The translations under genes were made by a program, and so were the position numbers. This document shows positions 1 through 5,154 of a stretch of 9,063 nucleotides of DNA, piece by piece. This DNA is from CAZBYL01 sp964496275 (GTDB taxonomy: Bacteria; Synergistota; Synergistia; Synergistales; Synergistaceae), in assembly GCA_964496275.1 (NCBI GenBank), contig CAZBYL010000069.1:1-9063 (forward strand), read 5' to 3'. Under the pieces are notes generated by a model that ran no database searches, was not told the DNA's origin, and saw nothing but the letters and a program-made list of their open reading frames with translations. Positions within the stretch are counted from its first letter, which is position 1. Each line of letters opens with the position of its first letter.

Positions 1-39
1 GCATTCTCCGCAGTCAGATGGCTGTGTACTGCAATTCAT
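1..39 (-). CDS. 5' end of a cysteine-rich protein (partial, runs off the window)
   Basis: Only the first 13 codons are visible, reading MNCSTQPSDCGEC, with cysteines at 3, 10 and 13 (C-x6-C-x2-C). An ATG at 39 is preceded by TTAGGAG (bases 51-57), 11 bases upstream, and a good promoter lies at 74-102, so a real gene very likely starts here. A short cysteine-rich N-terminus of this kind occurs in Mrp/NBP35-type iron-sulfur carrier ATPases and in several other metal-binding proteins, but 13 residues cannot identify it. A second ATG at 50 sits directly against the ribosome binding site and gives only a four-codon frame (MKPP, then stop), whose TGA overlaps the ATG at 39. Confidence 0.5.
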   Translation of the reverse strand, partial: MNCSTQPSDCGEC

Positions 40-73
40 GGCGGTTTCATCTCCTAATTCCAACATTTTCCAT

Positions 74-102
74 ATTTTAACAGAAAGAACAAAAATGGGC
101 AA
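74..102 (-). promoter_or_regulatory. Probable sigma-70-type promoter for the left-end gene
   Basis: On the minus strand a -35 box TTGCCC (97-102) is followed, after exactly 17 bases, by a -10 box TAAAAT (74-79). Transcription would start near 67, giving a leader of roughly 28 bases before the ATG at 39, with the ribosome binding site inside it. The -10 box matches the consensus at 5 of 6 positions and the -35 box at 4 of 6. The position directly upstream of a ribosome binding site and start codon supports it. It is a sequence-only prediction. Confidence 0.5.
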
Positions 103-240
103 AATAGTATATAATTTGATTTTAAACCCATATTCCGTTAATTGTAGGAAAAACGTAAGTTTCGTCTATTCTGAACCTTTCATAATCCATCACATTGTAT
201 AATTTCCATATTATATAAACGTGCCAATAAGTTGATTTTT

Positions 241-270
241 ATGTTTGAGCACAACAACAACAACAAACAT
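241..270. repeat. Inverted repeat enclosing a (CAA)5 run
   Basis: ATGTTTG (241-247) and CAAACAT (264-270) form a perfect 7-base-pair stem around a 16-base loop that contains CAA triplets (252-266, the last overlapping the right arm). No gene is attached to it and no T run follows it on either strand, so it does not look like a terminator. Whether it is transcribed is unknown. Confidence 0.45.
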
Positions 271-434
271 GCTTATCTGTCATGTGGCTAAACAGGCATA
301 CTTAAAGATATAGACATTATCGTATCAGTTTATTTCATTATCATAGCAGACTTATCAAAGTCCAATCCAAAATCTCCGCAAAATAAGGGGAATAAAATTC
401 ATTTGCGGCAAAGTATTGATCTATATGCTTAAAG

Positions 435-448
435 AGATATTAATATCT
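435..448. repeat. Perfect 14-base palindrome AGATATTAATATCT
   Basis: This palindrome lies 27 bases beyond the stop codon of the acetyltransferase gene. It could be a regulator-binding site or a weak AU-only hairpin at the 3' end of that transcript (on the minus strand it is followed by CTTTAAG). It is too A+T-rich to be a convincing terminator, and chance is possible in so AT-rich a region. Confidence 0.3.
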
Positions 449-475
449 ATCTGTATATAATTTCCGGCACGAGAA

Positions 476-937
476 TCAACTGTATTCCATAGGCCGTCTT
501 TGCAGAATTAGAAGCCCATCCCTTGATTCAAAACCTAAACGTCCCATAAAGTCTGTAAGCTCACTGGTATATGTCACAACAACAGGGATATTTTTAACAG
601 CGGGGTGATTAAGAGCATAAGTCAGCAAGTTAGAGCCTAATCCCTTGCCCTGATGGTCGGGGTGAACCAAGATATCCCATAGCGCCCCTCTGAATACAAA
701 ATCTGTTGTTATGCGGCAGAAAGCCACAAGTTTTCCGTTATAACGAACAGAGAAGCACATGCTGGTTCCTGCCAGCATCTTTTCTATCTGTTCAAGAGAA
801 CGGCTGCGTCCCCAACTTGTGAATCTGTATAAGTCCTGTAATTCTATGGGAACTATCGCCAGTTTACTGTCATAGTAGTAATATGCGGCGTTGTTCATCT
901 CAACGGATTCGTTTTTATTCATCGGCCATCGCACCAT
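476..937 (-). CDS. GNAT family N-acetyltransferase
   Basis: A small GNAT-fold enzyme, expected to move an acetyl group from acetyl-CoA to an amine whose identity is unknown. The acetyl-CoA pyrophosphate loop is visible as VHPDHQGKGLGSNLL (residues 91-105, with the Q-x-x-G-x-G core at 96-101), preceded by the beta strand ALWDIL. The C-terminal TYTSELTDFMGRLGF segment is typical of the fold's last helix and strand. The full length of about 140-153 residues suits a single GNAT domain. The start is uncertain. ATG at 937 overlaps the upstream zinc-ribbon gene by 23 bases, ATG at 922 shortens this to 8, and ATG at 898 removes it and begins just before the first conserved-looking part (AAYYYYDSKL). 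None has a good ribosome binding site, so translation is probably coupled to the gene before. It appears to be the last gene of its unit. The substrate cannot be read from the sequence. Confidence 0.85.
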   Translation of the reverse strand: MVRWPMNKNESVEMNNAAYYYYDSKLAIVPIELQDLYRFTSWGRSRSLEQIEKMLAGTSMCFSVRYNGKLVAFCRITTDFVFRGALWDILVHPDHQGKGLGSNLLTYALNHPAVKNIPVVVTYTSELTDFMGRLGFESRDGLLILQRRPMEYS

Positions 938-1181
938 TCTTAGAAGTGCCTAATAGTGATCTGCCTTTTTTGTTTTTGGAGGTGTAGTCCGCTGATAAGG
1001 CCATCCCGCCAATTATTCTCCGAAGGTCTCCGCGCCTTGCGTCTTTGCTTACGGCAAGTTCCATAACCTGCCCCGCCCCGCAGTGGCTGCATGTCCACAC
1101 GGCACGCGCCACACCAAAGGCATCGGGAGACCCTGCCAAGACTTTTACCTCTCCGCATTTCTGACAAGCGACTATAAGCAT
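915..1181 (-). CDS. Small zinc-ribbon protein with two CxxC motifs
   Basis: An 88-residue protein of unknown function. It starts MLIVACQKCGEV and has C6-x2-C9 and C31-x2-C34, the spacing of a rubredoxin-like zinc ribbon (two knuckles about 22 residues apart). The second half (residues 40-88) is basic (KDARRGDLRR, KNKKGR) and has no clear fold, with no membrane segment or signal peptide. It begins 16 bases after the stop of the DUF3084 gene and its end overlaps the acetyltransferase gene, so it belongs to the same unit. Its ribosome binding site is weak (GAAAGAAG upstream). A second frame at 1167-940 overlaps it almost entirely, but the cysteine pattern and the spacing to the upstream gene favour this one. 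It may bind zinc or iron. A nucleic-acid or redox role would be a guess. Confidence 0.65.
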   Translation of the reverse strand: MLIVACQKCGEVKVLAGSPDAFGVARAVWTCSHCGAGQVMELAVSKDARRGDLRRIIGGMALSADYTSKNKKGRSLLGTSKNGAMADE

Positions 1182-1197
1182 AGTATGACTTCTTTCA

Positions 1198-2445
1198 TCA
1201 GTTATTTTTTATTGTGCAGCGAACCCTGAGCGGACCCTCTGTGTATATATCGTCCGCGGCCGTCATTATAATTTTGACATCTTTTTTGCTTTCCGTAACG
1301 GCATCAAGTATATCCATCAGTTCTGCGGTGTCCAAAGATCCGATATTGCCGGTCAGAGGGTCTCGCATAACTCCCTCTTTAGCCGCCATCATGTTGAGTT
1401 CCTTAAGCGCTCTGAATATGAGACTTTCGACATCGTTTCTGGGAGTGCCTGATTTTATGTTTATTTCGTGAAGAACTTCTTTGGCTTTAAAAATTTGTCT
1501 TGTTTTAAACGCTTCGATTCTGGTCATTACAGGCTCGCCCTCTACCGCATTTGACTGTGCCGTCATCCTCACCAACCATCGGGCTCCATATCCTGCAGTC
1601 AGTACTTTTTTTACGGATAATATAGATTTTTCATCTATTTTTGGCGGTTGTATTTCGTTTTTTTTCTTTCCGAAGCGGTAGGCAAGCAAGGCGCAGCTTT
1701 CGTCAGAAAGTCTGCTTATTATGTGTTGAGCTTCTGCCTGTGATATTTTGTCTTGCTGTATTATGCCCTGAGCAAGCAACTCTCCGGTAAGCGCGGCAAT
1801 TCGCCCTTCACGAAGTCTCTGGATACCTTCTCTGAGCTCCGCTGATTCATGTTTCATTTCCTGTACGGATGTTTCCAGTTTTTTGCTCTCTTGTTTTAAT
1901 TTCAAGTTTGCTTTTTCAAGTTCTTCTTGTTCGGATGATGCCTTTTTCATTTTCTCTTCCATATTCATAAGCTTGGAGCGGGCTTCATTCAGCGCGGCAG
2001 TTCCGCTTTTCAGTTTATCTTCGACGATTTGAAGTTCCATCTGTTTTTCATTTAGATTACCTTTGTTTTGGAAAAGCTCAACTTCCATTGCCTGTAGGTT
2101 GCTTCTGTTTGTTTGGAGCTCCGCAGTCAGGTCTGTTACCTGTTTTTGAACAAAGTTCATGCTGAAAAGCGCCGTTCGCACCGGTTCTGACGCCACACTT
2201 ATGGCGAAAAGTGTTAGGAAGGCAATTCCTACTCCAGTGAGTATGGATATTATTCTCGATGTGTGTTTAGGGCGAAGCTTAAGAAAGGTTATGCGTTTTT
2301 TCCCGAGCTTCATTCCTATATAGTCGCCCGCCCAAGCAACAACAGCACTGACTACCATCAGTGAAAAGATGAGATTCCAGTTGATTTCCTTGAGCAGTTC
2401 GAACAAATCTGAGTCCCCCTCAAACATTGAATACCCGTGTAACAT
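1198..2445 (-). CDS. DUF3084 family membrane-anchored coiled-coil protein
   Basis: Recognised as a DUF3084 protein, a family of unknown function, by its N-terminal block GDYIGMKLGKKRITFLKLRP (residues 40-59), which matches the conserved G-D-x-I-G-x-K-x-G-K...L-x-L-R-P pattern I recall from cyanobacterial members. The layout is a first membrane helix at about 22-40, the conserved loop, a second membrane helix at about 65-84, a long charged coiled coil at about 95-215 rich in E, K, L and Q, and a globular C-terminal domain at about 216-415. The coiled coil and C-terminal domain probably lie on one side of the membrane. ATG at 2445 has no ribosome binding site, and ATG at 2427 (residue 7) is an equally possible start. 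A 99-base gap with an inverted repeat separates it from the YkgJ-like gene upstream. The coiled coil resembles SMC or partition proteins only in composition. Confidence 0.85.
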   Translation of the reverse strand: MLHGYSMFEGDSDLFELLKEINWNLIFSLMVVSAVVAWAGDYIGMKLGKKRITFLKLRPKHTSRIISILTGVGIAFLTLFAISVASEPVRTALFSMNFVQKQVTDLTAELQTNRSNLQAMEVELFQNKGNLNEKQMELQIVEDKLKSGTAALNEARSKLMNMEEKMKKASSEQEELEKANLKLKQESKKLETSVQEMKHESAELREGIQRLREGRIAALTGELLAQGIIQQDKISQAEAQHIISRLSDESCALLAYRFGKKKNEIQPPKIDEKSILSVKKVLTAGYGARWLVRMTAQSNAVEGEPVMTRIEAFKTRQIFKAKEVLHEINIKSGTPRNDVESLIFRALKELNMMAAKEGVMRDPLTGNIGSLDTAELMDILDAVTESKKDVKIIMTAADDIYTEGPLRVRCTIKNN

Positions 2446-2459
2446 ACCACATTTGGAGT

Positions 2460-2482
2460 GATAATAACAGGAGGATATTATC
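2460..2482. repeat. Inverted repeat GATAATA/TATTATC ahead of the DUF3084 gene
   Basis: GATAATA (2460-2466) and TATTATC (2476-2482) are perfect 7-base arms around a 9-base centre, located 15 bases upstream of the DUF3084 start. The position suits an operator or an mRNA hairpin that affects translation of DUF3084. A candidate -35 TTGATA lies just upstream on the minus strand, but no well-spaced -10 box completes it (the best is TATCCT at 17 bases), so an internal promoter is only possible. Confidence 0.35.
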
Positions 2483-2544
2483 GGTTTCTTAAAATATCAA
2501 GTTGTTTCAGCATTAAAAACATGAGCAAAGGTATCTTTTTGTTG

Positions 2545-2958
2545 TTAAGAGTCGTATTGCTTAAGCAGTTCTTTTACCATTTCCGGAGTGTAATGTTTGC
2601 CGCAATCCATGCCGGGACATTTGGACGAATAGAAGTCCCACATATTTTTATCCGCCATAAGAGCATCCCAAAACGGAAAGCTTCTGCATTGAGCCGGCCG
2701 AACGGAATAAATGCCGCACTTTCTTGTTTTTTCGTCCAGAAATACGCAGTCAAAATTTTCCTTTTCATTTATGCTGATTTTTCCCATACGCCGTACAAGG
2801 TATAGTTTCCTAAGCCGTGACCTGTCTATTTTTAGAAATTCGCTTATTTCTTGCATTTCCGGTTCGCTGACCCAAATGGATCCCGGCTCTTCACCGCAGC
2901 ATTTTCCGCACATTTGGCACTCAAACTGCACGCCGCACTCTTCCCACCACTGTTTCAT
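2545..2958 (-). CDS. YkgJ-type cysteine-cluster protein (CxxCxxCC)
   Basis: A 137-residue protein of the YkgJ/UPF0153 cysteine-cluster family (PF03692), thought to bind zinc or an iron-sulfur cluster. The diagnostic motif is C14-x2-C17-x2-C20-C21 (CQMCGKCC). Further cysteines at 71, 81, 91, 114 and 119 follow, including the family's C-x9-C-x9-C run that ends RPAQCRSFPF. The start at 2958 has a good ribosome binding site, AGAGGAA at 2964-2970, seven bases from the ATG. It is the first gene of a unit that continues into DUF3084, the zinc-ribbon protein and the acetyltransferase, with a probable promoter at 3059-3087. There is no signal peptide or membrane helix, so it should be cytoplasmic. The family is widespread but its biochemical role is not settled. 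No key cysteine appears to be missing. Confidence 0.85.
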   Translation of the reverse strand: MKQWWEECGVQFECQMCGKCCGEEPGSIWVSEPEMQEISEFLKIDRSRLRKLYLVRRMGKISINEKENFDCVFLDEKTRKCGIYSVRPAQCRSFPFWDALMADKNMWDFYSSKCPGMDCGKHYTPEMVKELLKQYDS

Positions 2959-3058
2959 TCGTATTCCTCTTTTTCGTTCAGGTCTATGCTTTTATAATAC
3001 ATACTTTATACTTTAGTTATTTGCAATTACGAACTTTTTATAATTGTCAGAAACGAAA

Positions 3059-3087
3059 ATTATATGCGTTTGGCACTGATATATCCA
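3059..3087 (-). promoter_or_regulatory. Probable promoter of the YkgJ-DUF3084 unit
   Basis: A consensus -10 box TATAAT (3059-3064, minus strand) lies 17 bases downstream of TGGATA (3082-3087), a 4-of-6 match to the -35 consensus. Transcription would start near 3052 and leave a leader of about 94 bases before the ATG at 2958. It lies just after the upstream operon's terminator, as an independent promoter should. Other AT-rich -10-like words lie closer to the gene but lack a matching -35 box. Confidence 0.5.
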
Positions 3088-3174
3088 TTTTTGCATCTAT
3101 TATTATGATACAGCTAAACTAGGACGATAGCTGCATTTCTATAAGAGTTTTGTTTAATTAAGTAAAACCTGCAT

Positions 3175-3238
3175 AAAAAAACAACTGCCGTATTGCATGT
3201 CAGGCTCGATTGCAGGGAACCTAATGCTTACGGCAGTT
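3175..3238 (-). terminator. Intrinsic terminator after mreB with a long interrupted hairpin
   Basis: On the minus strand AACTGCCGTA (3238-3229) pairs perfectly with TACGGCAGTT (3192-3183), and the second arm is followed by G and seven T (3181-3175). Inside the 36-base interior, GCAT/ATGC (4 base pairs) and AGGTTC/GAGCCT (6 base pairs with one G-U) continue the same stem, with short internal loops and a nine-base apical loop. The hairpin begins about 22 bases after the mreB stop codon. The T run on only one side makes it a one-way terminator for the large operon. Confidence 0.85.
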
Positions 3239-3260
3239 ATATTTCGCACAATATATAGGG

Positions 3261-4304
3261 CTACTTTCCTCTGTAACCGCGCCTTGTTGCGGAAAATATG
3301 GCTCCGGTCTCTTTGAGTTTGTCAAGCGACTGTAGGGCAATGCCGGTTCCGAGCGCAACGCACTCAGAAGCGGATTCCGCAACGACAGCGTTTATCTCCG
3401 TTTCCGATATTATGAGGTCAGCAAGTCCCCTTAGGTACGCACCGCCGCCTGTAAGTATGATACCGCGGTCAATGACGTCCGAAGCAAGTTCGGGCGGGGT
3501 ACGCTCCAAAACTCTTTTTATTGCCGCGATTATCGCGTTTACCGGCTCTTCAACAGCAGCGGCGATGTCCGTACTGCTGACGGTGATCTGGCGCGGAAGT
3601 CCTTGTATTAGGTCTCTTCCCCTTATCTCCATTGTGAGATCTTCCGTAATACGGCTTGCATCGCAAGCTCCTATCTGTTTTTTTACCTCTTCGGCAGTCT
3701 GTTCGCCTATGGCTAAGTTGTGCTGCCTTCTCATGTATCTGACAATACATTCGTCAAATTTATCTCCGCCTACACGAAGGGACTCATAGACGACAAGACC
3801 TCCGAGAGAGGCTATAGCAATGTCTGTTGTGCCTCCGCCTATGTCTACGACCATGTTTCCTATAGGCTCTCCTATCGGCATGTTTGCACCTATGGCGGCA
3901 GCCATTGGTTCCTCTATGAGGTATGCCTCTTTTGCTCCAACCTCAAGAGCAGCTTCAAGAACAGCACGACGCTCCACATCCGTAGCACCGGCAGGGACAC
4001 CTATCATAACTCTGTGGCGAACGAGCCTTTCCACACCCGAGGTCACTTTTTTTATAAATTCACGAAGCATTACTTCAGTCATTGTGTAGTCTGCAATAAC
4101 ACCGTCTCGCAGCGGTCTTATGGCAACAACGTTGCCCGGTGTTCTTCCTATCATTATCTTTGCTTCTTCACCGACAGCAAGAATTTTACCTGTGTACTCA
4201 TCCATAGCTATAACGGAAGGCTCCCTGAGCACTACACCCTTGTCTTTAATAAAGACTATTACGGTAGCCGTTCCCAAATCTATCCCTATATCCCTGCTCC
4301 ACAA
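3261..4304 (-). CDS. mreB: Rod shape-determining protein MreB (actin homologue)
   Basis: MreB is the bacterial actin that assembles on the inner face of the membrane and guides lateral cell-wall synthesis. From the TTG at 4304 it is 347 residues long, the usual MreB length, and starts (M)WSRDIGIDLGTATV, which matches the family N-terminus. The ATP-binding motifs are phosphate-1 D9-L-G-T-A, phosphate-2 VVDIGGGTTD (152-161) and the adenosine motif ILTGGGAYLRG (283-293). The frame could extend to another TTG at 4385, but those 27 residues do not resemble MreB. GGGAGG at 4315-4320 stands 10 bases before the TTG at 4304. It follows truA after a 94-base leader and is closed by a terminator, so mreC and mreD are not cotranscribed from here. 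An Mbl/MreBH-type paralogue cannot be excluded. Confidence 0.95.
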   Translation of the reverse strand: MWSRDIGIDLGTATVIVFIKDKGVVLREPSVIAMDEYTGKILAVGEEAKIMIGRTPGNVVAIRPLRDGVIADYTMTEVMLREFIKKVTSGVERLVRHRVMIGVPAGATDVERRAVLEAALEVGAKEAYLIEEPMAAAIGANMPIGEPIGNMVVDIGGGTTDIAIASLGGLVVYESLRVGGDKFDECIVRYMRRQHNLAIGEQTAEEVKKQIGACDASRITEDLTMEIRGRDLIQGLPRQITVSSTDIAAAVEEPVNAIIAAIKRVLERTPPELASDVIDRGIILTGGGAYLRGLADLIISETEINAVVAESASECVALGTGIALQSLDKLKETGAIFSATRRGYRGK

Positions 4305-4314
4305 AATACATTTA

Positions 4315-4320
4315 CCTCCC
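4315..4320 (-). promoter_or_regulatory. Ribosome binding site that sets the mreB start
   Basis: GGGAGG lies 10 bases upstream of the in-frame TTG at 4304. The only ATG nearby (4311-4309) is out of frame, only three bases from this site, and opens a frame of about 20 codons. The family-like N-terminus begins at the TTG. The site is also the 3' arm of a small possible hairpin (CTCTC at 4331-4327 with GAGGG at 4322-4318). Confidence 0.6.
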
Positions 4321-4398
4321 TCAAATGAGAGAATACCCCGCAATGGAATAATTCTCCTCACAAACCTGTATATTTTACAACACAACCTGCAATTAGTG

Positions 4399-5154
4399 TT
4401 ATCGCCAAATTTTTTCGCTGTAATTTATTCGCCACAAAAAAAGCCCGCAAGCAGGACAGGTGCGTCCGCCGTCGTTTCTGTCCGCACTGGGCAGAAAGAG
4501 TTCCTTTATCCACTCAGGCGGATGCTCCCCTGTCGCTGTTTTTTCCAGGTTGCCGACTATTATACGCACCATATTAGCAAGAAAACCACTGCCTTTTATA
4601 TGGAATATTACTAAATTTCCTTTTTGAATCAATCTCGCACGATGAATTGTTCGAGTAGTGTCGGCAGGTAAGTCGCCTTTTCTTGAAAAATTTCTAAAAT
4701 CATGAGTTCCTTCAAGATATCTGCTTGCCTCGGCAGCCAGCGACCAGTCTCTGTTACGAGATTTAATCCAGCAGGTAACAGGTTTGAGATGCGGGTATAT
4801 CGTGCTCGCGTTCCAGATAAAATACTTATACTCACGGCTTGCCGCGTCAAATCTTGCATGGAAATCAGGCCTTACGCGAGCGATCCTCATGACAGAAATG
4901 CTTTGGGGAATATTCGCATTCACCGCAAGCATAAGTCTCCTCGGCTCCCAGTCTGAATCCATATCAAAGCTGCACATCTGGGCTCTTGCATGAACTCCGG
5001 CATCAGTACGCCCTGCACCTGCGACCTTTACAAATGAGCCGTTAATCAGAGAGAGAGCCGTTTCCAGCGCTTCTTGGACAGAGGGCTGGTTCAACTGTCT
5101 TTGCCAGCCGCAAAAACATGCTCCCTCGTAGCTTACTTCAGCAGCATAACGCAT
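4399..5154 (-). CDS. truA: tRNA pseudouridine synthase A (positions 38-40)
   Basis: TruA converts uridines 38, 39 and 40 in the anticodon arm of many tRNAs to pseudouridine. The 251-residue protein has the normal family length. The catalytic aspartate is D51 in AGAGRTDAGVHA, and the substrate-site segments FHARFDAASREYKYFIW and the helix GSGFLANMVRIIVGNL are clear. The C-terminal block GRTCPACGLFL corresponds to the family's T-A-P-A-x-G-L-x-L motif and carries two cysteines, which is slightly unusual. It starts at ATG 5154, inside the end of ecfT (22-base overlap), with a weak ribosome binding site, so its translation is probably coupled to ecfT. truA following the ECF transporter genes is a common arrangement, seen for example in Firmicutes. 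Confidence 0.96.
   Translation of the reverse strand: MRYAAEVSYEGACFCGWQRQLNQPSVQEALETALSLINGSFVKVAGAGRTDAGVHARAQMCSFDMDSDWEPRRLMLAVNANIPQSISVMRIARVRPDFHARFDAASREYKYFIWNASTIYPHLKPVTCWIKSRNRDWSLAAEASRYLEGTHDFRNFSRKGDLPADTTRTIHRARLIQKGNLVIFHIKGSGFLANMVRIIVGNLEKTATGEHPPEWIKELFLPSADRNDGGRTCPACGLFLWRINYSEKIWR

Larger units (their letters stand above)
103..475. other. AT-rich intergenic region without a supported gene
   Basis: This stretch separates the end of the acetyltransferase gene from the promoter of the left-end gene. No open frame here looks coding on either strand. It holds three inverted repeats: ATGTTTG/CAAACAT enclosing five CAA triplets (241-270), CCGCAAA/TTTGCGG (376-408) and the palindrome AGATATTAATATCT (435-448). 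The 10-base word TATAATTTCC occurs at 198-207 and 456-465, which probably reflects base composition. No hairpin followed by a convincing T run is visible after the acetyltransferase gene, so where that transcript ends is unclear. Confidence 0.5.
2959..3260. other. AT-rich region between the two main transcription units
   Basis: This gap holds, in the direction of transcription, the terminator of the mreB operon (3175-3238), an inverted repeat CAGCTA/TAGCTG (3111-3116 and 3128-3133), a probable promoter (3059-3087), an untranslated leader of about 90 bases and the ribosome binding site of the YkgJ-like gene. I see no coding frame or RNA gene in it. Confidence 0.6.

Noticed and set aside
217..235. 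Sigma-54-type promoter (TTGGCAC on the minus strand)
   Set aside because: The -24-like TTGGCAC has no -12 GC element at the required distance (GTTTATATA follows).
250..270. CRISPR or satellite repeat suggested by the CAA triplets
   Set aside because: Only five triplets, with no spacers and no repeated unit elsewhere.
940..1167. Alternative minus-strand frame of 75 codons within the zinc-ribbon gene
   Set aside because: It overlaps almost fully with the 88-residue frame, which has paired CxxC motifs and fits directly after the DUF3084 stop.
3183..3238. Integron attC-like site
   Set aside because: The arms begin AAC and end GTT, but the RYYYAAC/GTTRRRY core sites are not present; a T run after one arm makes it a terminator.
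4305..4398. A separate promoter for mreB in its leader
   Set aside because: -10-like words (TAAAAT, TATACA) occur, but no -35 box stands at a suitable distance, so readthrough from truA is the simpler view.
3298..4614. Long plus-strand frames opposite mreB and truA (3298-3789, 3720-4328, 4120-4614)
   Set aside because: They lie antisense to strongly conserved genes, have no family-like sequence or ribosome binding sites, and are explained by the codon structure of the opposite strand.
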